Positions 13,601 through 25,600 of a DNA stretch of 64,000 bases are shown one piece after another. This DNA is from Strongylocentrotus purpuratus (lineage: Eukaryota; Echinodermata; Echinoidea; Camarodonta; Strongylocentrotidae), in the NCBI RefSeq assembly GCF_000002235.5, contig NW_022145601.1:28870664-28934663 (forward strand). The letters run 5' to 3'. Positions within the stretch are counted from its first letter, which is position 1, and the number at the start of each line of letters is the position of its first letter. The notes under the pieces were generated by a model. The model was not told the origin of the DNA and made no database searches. It worked only from the letters and a program-made list of their open reading frames with translations. The position numbers and the translations under genes were made by a program.

Positions 13601-16600
13601 GAACACTTTTATCACTAGAGTCTTCGTCACTGCTCGATTCGTCGGAATCAGAGTCCATGCTCCATGCTTCCATAGTAACAAGATCTCGAGCCTCCTCTAC
13701 ACTAAACACACGTTGACGTTTTCCAGCAGGTGCCATCGTAACATCAGTAAAAAAAATCCAAAGAAAACCGCTAAATACACGGTAATTTCGAATGTAACAC
13801 TATGAAGAAAAACAGTTTACCGGAAAGTGTGCGATGTATACAATGTAAACAATAGTAAACGCAACGCGTGGCTACACACTGCGAGCGGTATTATGAATGT
13901 CTAATTGACTCGTATACATCTGTGCAAAAATGCGAAGTTGGCACGCCTACGTCCGTGCAAATCGGCGAACAAAGCAAACAAAGAGTTAACAAGCATTTTC
14001 ATTTACCCAAATATATGGACATTTTTTTTAAAAACAAATATCTAGGGAATACAGTTTGCTTGCTTGCTGAAGGATATAATCAATCAACGCTGGCATGAGG
14101 ATATCAATAATATCGACCAGTTATGAGGAAAACACTTACTTGGTAACAGCTCAATTTACATCAGACTTATTGATCTTGAAGTTTAAACCTTTGAAGTCCA
14201 GAGTTTTCTAGTTTTCTGAATTAAACAGTTTTCCCCTCTCGAAATTGGCACTAATTAATCTTAATTTCCGATCCTTCATAGTTTGAATTAAAAAAGAAAA
14301 ATTATCAAATGAACCAGTGTGAAAGAAAATTGCAAAGCTTAGGTGAAAAGTTGCCTATTTGTACACAACATAGCAATCTTACACAGCATTGCAAATTTAG
14401 AGACATTATTGATTAGTTATGATTAAAACTGCTCTTATTTGAGAACAGCACATTGTATTGCATTAGAATCGATTAAAAATAGACCCAACATTTTTGGATC
14501 AAAAGATAATGCAAAAATGTCACTAAAAAGGAAATACTGTACTACTACGGTATCTATGAATCAATATCCTTGATAAGTGTTATTACAATATACAGTACAC
14601 GCCGAAAATCTCCGCAACACGATTACACGATTTATTTTTAGGATTACACGGTTTACACGATTCACCTGAATCGTGTAACTGTGTAATCGTGTAAATTTAC
14701 ACGATTGAAGAATGTCGCTCTGAATCGTGTAATCGTGTAAATAGTTAAGTGCATTGGTCGGATGATTCGACCAGATGTAACAATCGTGTAACTGTGTAAT
14801 CGTGTAAATTTACACGATTGAAGAATGTCGCTCTGAATCGTGTAATCGTGTAAATAGTTAGGCGAGGCGTCAAAAATATCGATACCAGCAGGCTGCCGCC
14901 TCACGTATTGGCGCATCGAGGCTGCAATTACGGCCGAAGCCTGGCTGGGGCAATTATTTTTCACTTATTAGCCCAGCCGGCTTGCGCCAGGCTGGGATCT
15001 GAGGCTCGGTTTCCATTTAAAAGGCGGCAGCCGGCGCATGCTTTTGAATGCCATTTCCTACCGCCAGCGGTAGCCGGCTGAGCTAATTTAAAAAATGCAG
15101 CCAGGACGCACAAGTGCAGTTAGCTGCCGCTGGCTGGTATATTTATTTTTGACGCCTTGCCTTATTAGGGTTATAAGGGCATTGGTAGAACGATGCGACA
15201 AGCTGCAACAATCGTTAAATCGTATCCTGCTGACACCAATTGCTTTATACACAACTTACCTTCAGTGTACATCAGTTAATTACTGTACTTTATATTCGTG
15301 TATAAACCTCAGCACTTTCCACTAACATGTATCGTATACTAATCCGTGAGACAAGGTAGGAAAACGTCAGAACTGAACAGGAAGACAGATGAAATAGTAA
15401 AGGAAAAAAGATAGCTACGAGGAGAAGGGAACACATAAAAGGAAAATGAGGGTTGAAAGGCACGATAAAGATAAACAGAAAAAAATATGCAAGAGAGAAA
15501 AAAGGGAAAACTAAAAATTGACCGGAAGAAAAGAAAGAGTGAAATAGAGTGATAAAAAAGAAGGGCGAAACATAGTAAAATTAACAGAAATGAGAAGGCT
15601 ATGAAACGGAGAGGAAAAGAGACAAATTAATAAGGTAAGAGGGGAACATAATGAGGGAAAGAGAGGCGAGAAAGATATGGGGGAATGGAAAGATATTGAA
15701 AGACAGAGCGAGTGAGAGAGAGAGAGAGAGAGAGAGATAAAAAAAAGCTTTAGTTGAAAGAAAAGGGACACCGATCAGATTTTAATAGGGGCATTTATCG
15801 GAGTTGATGTGGGCATTTATCAAAAGTGAAGAGGGGCACTTCTCGTACTTAAAGGGTGATACTTACTAGAGATTAAAAGGACACTAATGAGAATGGAAAA
15901 TGGACACTTATTGCAAAGGAAAATAGGAACTCGTCGAAGGAAAAGGGGCGTGTGTCAAAAGAAAAGGAGCACTTATCAGAGTTGAAAAGGGGAAGGGGCA
16001 CTTTTACAAATTAATAGGGACACTTGTCAAAGCAAAATAGGTACTTTTCCTACACTCAAAGGGGCAATTTGGGGGAACTTGAAAAAGTGGGGGACACTGT
16101 GCCGCTAGCTAAACGTAACTCAAAGACAGTTGGCCATTCACTTATTCTAATAGGGACTTTTAGATTTGCGTGTTCTGATAGGTGTGACGTCCATTCAAGG
16201 CAGTGTATTAAAAGGACGTCGATCGTAGCAATCCACGTTGTCGTTCGGCAATTCTAAAAGTCCTTATTCATTCTCGGCTTGCAACTGTTCCCTACACTCT
16301 GTAGCCAGTGGCTTACATACTTACGTACATGCAATACCTATTGTTCACGGGGATCCTATGTTCAAGGGGAACCCCCTGAACAATAGGTATTATGTAAGGA
16401 TCTCTATCTGTAGCTAGGGCAACGGCCTTTGTCCCCGGCGAGGGTCAATGGCAGGCCACATTCAGAGTAAGCTTCTTTTGTATGTGACAGGAAGTGTGCC
16501 CTTAAGCCTTGACCGTAGCTCTTTATACATATAGCTGAATAATGCAATGTTGTAAAAGGTAATTTACGAAAATGAGGAACGCTAAAAAAGCAATAAGTGA

Positions 16601-19600
16601 TCAAAGTCTAAGGCCCGAGTTCACAAAGGAGGTTTGTTGTCAAACCTTGGTTTTCGTGCGTCATATGACGCGTTTTGACGCGTTTTTACAAACCAGGTTT
16701 GTAAAATGGATAATGATTGAATAAAAAAAAGTATAACGATATTCACCCTTGTAAAAAAAAACCATGGTTTTACCATCATAACCATGGTAATACCATGGTT
16801 CACCCATGGTTTTACAATGGATCGACTGTTTTCAGGATCCAACCGTGAGTATCCATGGTTTTACCAACATAACCATGGTTAAACAATGGTTAAACCATGG
16901 TTTTACCACTGTTAATAAACCATGGTTTAAAAACTATGGTTAAACCGTGGTTAAACCACAGTTATTACACCACGGTTTCAAAACCATGGTTAAACCATAG
17001 TTTTACAGCAGTTCAAAAACCATGGTAACAAAACCATAAATAAACCATGGTTTAACCATGGTACTAAAACCATAGTAATGAAACCATAGTTAAACCATTG
17101 TATTACAATGGTTAAAAAACTATGGTTAAGAAACCATGGTTAAACAACAGTATTGCCAACGTTGAAAAACCACTGTTATTTAACCATGGTTATACCATGG
17201 TTTTAAAATGGTTCAAAAACCATAGTTTTTTAACCGTGGCAATATCATGGTTTAACCGTGGGTTCTTAACAATGGTTTTTTAACCATGGTTAAACCATTG
17301 AATAACCATTGTTAAAAAACCATGGTTAAGAAACCATGGTTAAACAACGATATTGCCAACGTTGAAAAACCACTGTTATTGAACCATGGTTATACCATGG
17401 TTTTACAATAGTTCAAAACCCATAGTTTTTTAACCGTGGCAATATCATGGTTTAACCGTGGGTTCTTAACGATGGTTTTTTAACCATGGTTTAACCATTG
17501 AATAACCATCGTTAAAAAACCATGGTTAAGAAACCATGCTTAAAACCATGGTTTTACCACGGTACAAAAATCATGGTAACAAAACCATGGTTGAACCATT
17601 GGATAACCATTGCTAAAAAACCATGGTTAAGAAACCATGATGTAACCATGGTTTTACCATGGTTGAAAAACCACGGCTATTGAACCATGGATGAAACCAT
17701 GGTTTTACCACGGTACAAAAACCACGGCTATTGAACCATTGTTGAACCATTGGATAACCATTGCTAAAAAACCATGGTTAAGAAACCATGGTGAAACCAT
17801 GGTTTTGCCATGGTCGAAAACCACTGTAACTAAACCATGGTTAAAAACCATGGTTTTACCACAGTTGAAAAACCATGGCTATTGAACCGTGGATGAAACC
17901 ATGGTTTTACCACGGTTGAAAAACCACGGCTATGAAACCATGGTTTAACCATAGTTTTACAACTGTACAAAAAACTAGGTAACGAAACCATTTTTAAAAG
18001 TTCTACCAAGATACAAAAACCATGGTAAAGAAATCATGTGCAAACCATGGTTTTGCCATGGTTGTAAACCATGGTAACGAAACTATAGTTAAAACGATGG
18101 TTTTACCGAGGTTGACAAACTACGGTTACGAAACCATAGTTAAACCATGGTTTTAGAATTGTTCTGATACCATAGTTATAAAAACATGGTTAAACCATGG
18201 TTTTACCACAAATCAAACAACGGTCTGACCGTAGTTAACTACACTTTTGACATGGTCTCAACACGAGTATTAAAAAAAATTTAAAAAAACTACTATCATG
18301 TAACCAATGTAGTTATGACCACTATATACATAATACATGTATGACCAGCACTACTCGATTGTTTTGATGACCTTGAACTGATTCGATAATATGGAATTGT
18401 AACAATTTGCCCCAAAATAAATACAATTATTAGTGTGTTTGCTGCCATCTAGTGGTGGAATGCACACTGTATTTCCAATTTTGAATTTCTTCACTCCAGC
18501 CATTACTTTGCCGTTTCGCCAAATTTGTCTTCCTTTAAAACCCAGAATATAGGGGATAAGGGTTAGATTTACACCAGGAAAGAAGAATTGTACGAGACTA
18601 AGAGTATTCCAGAGCAAGAATTGGACAACATGAAGAACTCGAAGTAGATCTAGATTTCAATTTACCAGACAGTCACACTGGTCTACATACTACAGTACAG
18701 TCCCACACAGCCACTCATGTGTGGGAAAATATCGGTCTGCAGAAAACGACCAACTTTGCTTTGCTGCTGGAGCTATACTTTAAGGTCAACATTTTCTCCA
18801 GGAGGTGAGTAATAAGATTAAACATAATTTAAGGCTTGATACAGAATTGGGTATGCTTTCTGTAAAAATTAAGAAATTTGGTTATAAATCTCATTCTTCT
18901 TTTTGATTTTTTGTAAATTTTGTTCATGAAAAAAAACCAAACGGATTGCAATTGATGATGATAGTAGATTTACTAGATTATATTCCATACTGTACAATAC
19001 TGCATCCATGAAAGTAACGTACTCCATGGAGCTCCGACGCCGATGCCAAAGGCATCGAAGCTCATGCAGATGTGGCCCGTTTATGAAAACGATTCAAACA
19101 GCGGCTGAGCGGGTTTGGTCACATGTTTTCGCAAAGTAAATACTGAAAAAGAGGTAGTCTAATTACAACTTTGACTAGACTTAACAATGTTTTTTTTTTA
19201 CTCCTTTGGGCATCTTTCCAACCACTTGAAATCATAATATGAAGAAGTCTCGTGGGGGAAAAAGGGTGATTCTTTGTGCTAACCCGACGATTCATCCATG
19301 TTCGTTGATTTAACATGGCGAGGAGAAAGTACGCATGCGCGGTCACGGCGGAGCAAATATTAATATTCATGATAGGAGGGGGGTTTTCGGCCACTTAAGA
19401 CAAAATCCTATTTTAGGACTCTTTACTTCCTATTATCATTTCTTGTTCAAATCATGAAGCAAATATTATTATTCAAACAAACAAAGAATCCCAGAAAAAA
19501 AATCATGAATTGCCATGACAATATCCATTTCAATTTTCACTGTTTCGGAGACAGTTATCGACCTAGCGAGACAGTTTTCGGTCGTATGTACAAAGTCAAT

Positions 19601-22600
19601 AGGAAGCGCGCCCGCGTCGTGCGTTTCCCCGCTGATCTATAGTACTAGCGGGCGGAGCAGGTATCCCGAGCCGGAGCTCGCCATGCCGAAAACTAGTTCT
19701 GCGGTGATCGGAAATTGGAATCTGAATTGGACAGAGATATCGTGTGTGCGTTGCGGTGTTCGGCTGCATTGATTTAATACATGCGATGAGATACTTTTTA
19801 GCTTGGGACTCACACAAAATCGGGCTCTAAATATGAAAAATACTTGAAATAAAGCTCATTTTATGGTACCCATATTTCTTACAGACATGCGTAAGATACT
19901 CGATTTTTCAGATTCGGTTAGCGGGACCGCTGATTACATCGCTAAAATGTGATATTTTAGGATATATTTTCCATTGCAAATGTGGTTCTTCAGTGACTCT
20001 GGCATGGTATGGCATGTGTGGAATATGTGATATGCTATCATGGGATGTATTTTAAAGGAATTTTACTATGCATCCAAAGGACCGGCCGAAAACTGGTGAT
20101 GGTCGATTACCCCCTCCTTTACTCTAGGCGCCGTTTGTCTAAATTGCTGTATAGGCCTATATAAGAGGTTGAGAAGGGCTTTGTTTCTTCGATTCATGCA
20201 TAGAGACTATTCAGCAATTTCGAGTAAACAGCGCTGTTTGAATCACTTTCATAAACGGGCTCTGAGCACGTTCGTGTACCCCAAATCTCTGGTAAAGGGG
20301 TACTTTAACGCAACAAAGTCTGGCCCATATTGACTTAAATAGGTTGTTTAAAAAATCTGGCCCGTATTAAAACTACACACAGGAGATAGGGGGTGCTTTC
20401 AAAGGGGGAGGTACATTTGTAGAGTGTACATGTTGCTAATATCAACTCATAATTTTCGCTATATTTGATTTGAGAGCATATAATACAATTCTACAATGTG
20501 CTAATATTTATTTTTATTTTTCAGGGTATCTTCGGCTGCGGGAAAGTCATCAACATGGACTGTTCCAGTGAACATGCAGTCTTGATTTGTAAGACTAAAC
20601 TGTCCAACAAACTTCACGGAAATTATGCAAGACATGGGTGAGAGTTTGAGAATTCATCTGTATGGGATCCCTATAGAGGAGAGCTTTTCAAAATTATACC
20701 AGTTATGCTGACCAGCAAACATTCAGCAAGTACATCCAGTACAATCGACCCTGTCACCTTTGTTCGGTCGGAAGGAATCTGAGAAAGTAATCTTCAATAC
20801 ACAGCTTTTTTTCGAGCAAAACTTTTAAATTTGCCGCACAGATGTGACGTATACGCCTCTGTCTGTGTTGTGAGGACCCTACGTCACAAAAAATGTCGCG
20901 CAATGCATTGTGAGAGGAACCGGCTCGATCATTCACTTGTTTTTTGCTCATTAAAGCCTTACTGCACTCCTTTTAGCTACTTGCTCCCTCTATATAGAAA
21001 ACTTCCCCAATCGGTGCCTGTTGGTTCCCCATGATCCTCTATTTCTTATGTTATTTGAGAGCCGAGTTGATGAGATAGCCACCTGTCAGTGATCTCACCG
21101 TGTGGTCTAATCCCTTCTGGCCAAACTAGTACAGATGGCCTTTAAAGACCGTCAATACTACTGGGCCAGAAGGGATTTGACCACACAGCGAGGTCACTGA
21201 CAGGTGGCTATCTCATTAACTCAGCTCTCAACTAACATAAGAAAAAGAGGATCATGGGGGATCAACAGGCACCGATTGGGGAAGTTTTCTATATAGAGGG
21301 AGCAAGTAGCTACAAGTAGGACAGTGGGGCTTTAAACAAAATTATTAAAAATAAGTCTGAGCACCATTTTCCAAAACCAAGTTATTTTGGGGCTGTACAG
21401 ATCTTTGTCTATCTAATCGACTCAACTTTTCAGTGGAGTGGACTTGTACTTTAACACTTATTAAAGTAAGGCTGTGCATAACCGTGTAATGAAGTACTCG
21501 AGTACACTCCCAGGCTTACAGTCGAATACTCGGACGCCATGTTTTTTTTGGTTGAATTTTGTTGATATTTTTTGTTGTTGAAGTGAACTTCTCTATGTAT
21601 AGTAAAATTATACCTTTACCTTCACGCGTATAATTCATCAATACAAAATTTTAAAGAATTCTTTTTTAGAATATTTATTTTTGTCATGACATCTCATCAA
21701 AACTTTCCAGATAGCCTTGCTACTGGTATGACGCAGCACTTTATAGTCATTATTAAGCTGTTCAATAATGGTTCACATTTATCTGCCAGTTTTACCAGTA
21801 TTTTATCAGCAAAAATATAAAAATGCTTGTTTTCGTGTTAGGAATATCTTTCATTCAGATTAGATTTACATTATAATAATTTGGTTTACACAACTGATAT
21901 GTACATGTATACATGTATAAGCCCAAAAATTTGCCAGCGTTTGAGACTTTCCATCTATTTAGATATTCATGTTTAGAGAGAAGGTTGAGTTCTGGGAAGA
22001 GGTGAAAAAAAAGTGTGAGCTTTATCATTGTATTATGTAAGTGTGGCAGTACATCAGATAAAAATGTGCCCTGAAAAGCATGGATCTTCAATCAAATGCC
22101 TTAATATTCTAAACATGGCATGTAAAATTATATATTGAGGTTCGATTTTTACGCCACATGTTCATGTAGTCCCATATTCACATCTTTCTGTGTACAGTGC
22201 TTGTAACCTTACCAAGACTAGACCAAATTTCTTATAATTTTGATGATTCCAGAACCTTGCAGTACACACCAATACTTTTATATGCTAGATGATCAACCTG
22301 TCCTGATCGATTCCACAACGTTTCTTTCACAATGCAATCGCATGACCAGAACTTGACTTTATTTTTAAGCTGTTCAATATTGGTTCACATATATCTACCA
22401 GTTTCACCAGTTTTAAATGACATTGTTTATTGTGCTCTTCAAACAAAAGCTGATGGAAGACCAAATAAGATTGTTTTCATGTTACAATTTTTTTTCTTCT
22501 ATTAAATGTGAAAATATCGAGTTACTTACTCATCCGTTCACTTGCCGATGCCAACAATTTTGCTAAAATGTATTCACTTAGTGTAATCTTTCATTGTGTG

Positions 22601-25600
22601 CTGAAACTAGCTTGTGTTCAAGAAAATATGTATTTGCTATAATTACTTTGTAATTAAGAGTACCGGTAGTAAGATTCCACTTGCCTGGTTAAAATGTCAT
22701 CTTTAGTAAGTTTCCTCTTTACCATCGGATGACTTAGTTATGTTACATTCTTTTATATGTAACCTAGCTAAAATAGTCTAATTTTGTTCAAAATATGAGA
22801 TTCAGGATTTTGGTATTTCCTAATGAGGGTATCTTAAATCCTCTGCGTAATTTTAAGCGTCGGAAATCATGTGTACATGTATGTAAATATGATATTTGTT
22901 TTAATCAAATGAAAATGATAATTTTACAGCATTTCAATAGAAGCTGTTCTTTGTAGTGGCCCATTTTCTCCCTGACTTTGACTTTAAATCTGCTTCAGCA
23001 ATGTTCTAAATCTTGGGTGCTCGTTTTGAGAGGGTTTACTTATTTGAAAAATTATGCACCATTTTAAGATATTGACTTCTACTTTAATGTCATGTGAAAA
23101 TCAGCACAATCCTTTTTTTGACCTATTGGTCATTTTGTGGTGTAAGGTCACATATGACATTGTCCAGTATCGTTTTGTAACAAATGATTGTAACACAGTA
23201 ACCCAAAAAAATTATATAAGTTTTCAAATGAACACATTGTTAATAGTTCCAAAAGTTGAACAAGATGGGCCATATTTCCTCTTTTACAATTGTTATACCT
23301 GCTTGTAAGGGTTTCAGGGTACATCCTATATTTATTGTTACTCAGGTTTAAAGTCTTTTTGGGAGGGGTGGGTGGCTTTTAGTATAGAAGTGGTTGAAAT
23401 AAAAGGCTTTTAATTCTGATCCTTAGGCCATTTTGTTCAATTATTCAAGGAGATGGTCTTGTTATTGTGTGTAGGGAGGGATATGGGTGTATAGGTGTGA
23501 AAAGGCATTTTATAAACATATGTCCATATTGATCCAGTTATTTGCAAGATGTTCATTACCATTTGTAAGTTTGTTATGTTTGTCTCATTAAGTCAGTGTT
23601 AATTACAATTTTTTCCCCTCTCAAACAGTACATTTCAATTTCAATTGAAGAAATATAGTTATAGGTTTTTTGTATCAAACAATTGCTGGAATTATAGAGT
23701 TAAAATAGAGACCATCTGAAATGCATTACAATAAAGGGTACAAACAAGAAGGGGAAGAACTTGTTTTGACTGACTAGCCAAATACCTATAATTGGGATAC
23801 AACTTGTTACCTTTCAAACAAATCAAATGTTTGCAGTTGGTAAAATTATCTTTGTATATTTGTGTGATTTTTTGGGGTCATGCCCTCTTTACAGTTTTTA
23901 TTATTACAATATATGCAATAGGACCTCAACTCAGGAAAAAAAAAATCTTGCATACTCAGATACCTTGCCATATTTGTTCTTATTACTGACAGCTTTATGG
24001 TGTTGTGGTCAGTGTAATGGTACTCTTAATTGAAATATTTTAGTCTTTCCTTTTTATTCCTCATTAGCCTATACCTCATACATATAAGCTTGCTAAGTGT
24101 GTGCTGTTTACAAACAGTTTACTAATTAACTTTTTATGTGTACCGGTAAGACAGTTTATTACAAATATTTATTTGAACATGCATAAAGTCTTGCCACTTT
24201 ACGTCTAAAGACTAGGATGTTTAAACACATTTACATGTATTACTCTAAAACGTGTGTGACATACATTTTATTAAAAGTATTCATCTTTTTCAACACAATT
24301 TTTCATTTCTTTTGGCAGGTCATTCATTGTGTCTCCCATCACTGATATCAAACATATATTATGTATTTCTTACACATTTAAAATAGCTTCTCTTTTCTAT
24401 AAATGATTTACATTTCAGAAGTTTCACCTTGGATTCACCATGGTTTGTACCTAAAAGCCATGGTGAAATTATGGTTAAACGACGGAGAAAACATGGTAAT
24501 ACCATTGTTTGACTGTACCGTGGATCCATTGTAGTACCATGTTATCAAGGTGGTAATACCATGGTGAAACTGTAATACTATGGTGTACTGTAATACCATG
24601 GTGAAACCATGGTTAAACCATGGTTTTACTGTACCGTGGATCCATTGTAAACCATGAAATAACAGGAGTAAATTGGAACAGACATATTATGGTAAAACCA
24701 TGGTTTTACTGTAGTTTTACCATGGTTTTGCCGTGGTCATACCATGGTGAAACCAAGGTGAAACCATGGCTTTACTGTACCATGGATCCAGTGTAAACCA
24801 TGAAATAACAGGAGTAAATTGGAACAGACATATTATGGTAAAACCATGGTTTTACTGTAGTTTCACCATGGTTTTGCCGTGGTCATACCATGGTGAAACC
24901 AAGGTGAAACCATGGTTAAACCATGGTTTTACTTTGCGGTACTTTGCGGTTTAACCGTGGTAAAACCATGGTTTTACTGTACCATTGATCCATTGTAAAC
25001 CATGAAATAACAGGAGTAAATTGGAACAGACATATTATGGTAAAACCATGGTTTTACTGTAGTTTTACCATGGTTTTGCCGTGGTCATACCATGGTGAAA
25101 CCAAGGTGAAACCATGGTGAAACCATGGTTAAACCATGGTTTTACTTTGCGGTACTTTGCGGTACTTTGCGGTTTTACCGTGGTAACACCTTGGTTTTAC
25201 CATGGAAAAACCACAGTTTAACCATGGAAAATCCATGGAAAATCCATGGTAAAACCATAATATGTCTGTTCCAATTTACTCCTGTTATTTCATGGTTTAC
25301 AATGGATCCATGGTACGGTAAAACCATGGTTTTACCGTACCATGGATCCATGGTTTTTTTTTACAAGGGCATAGTAACGAATGAGCTGGTGAACATAATT
25401 CTAATTGGTACAGCCTTGTAATGTAAGAGTATCACAACATACTTAATTATGTTAGCCCTCCTTTACATTTTGTAATCATTTTTACTTATTTACAACTTAG
25501 GAATAACAAAATTCCCCCTTCCTTCGTCGTTCATCGCTTTTTTCTTTTTTTCTCACCGAGGATTAAATCCGAGAGTGCTTTTCGGGAAGTGGACTGATTT

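Larger units (their letters stand above)
16746..25379. mobile_element. 8.6-kb inner element with palindromic AACCATGGTT terminal arrays
   Basis: The left end CCCTTGTAAAAAAAAACC continuing ATGG (22 bp) is repeated exactly in inverse at 25358-25379, including the run of nine A/T. From each end, arrays of AACCATGGTT-like palindromes run inward for about 1.5 kb (left) and 0.95 kb (right). The middle, 18240-24425, is AT-rich and contains three further insertions. The immediate flanks, ATTCA and CATAG, show no clear target duplication, so the exact boundary or mechanism is uncertain. No transposase was recognised. Confidence 0.65.

Noticed and set aside
14662-14964. Minus-strand 100-codon frame
   Set aside because: Translates duplicated TACACGATT iterons and the start of a MITE.
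16612-16745. GGCCCGAGTTCACAAAGG start with GTTTGT inverted words as a possible further element end
   Set aside because: It looks like a MITE end, but I found no inverse partner within the next 10 kb.
16746-18220. Regularly spaced palindromes resembling a CRISPR array
   Set aside because: Spacing and repeat sequence vary, units are self-complementary and spacers are made of the same motif. The context is an animal intron.
18351-18617. Minus-strand 88-codon frame inside the palindrome-ended element
   Set aside because: No recognisable motif, no intron signals and no partner exon. Too short to support.
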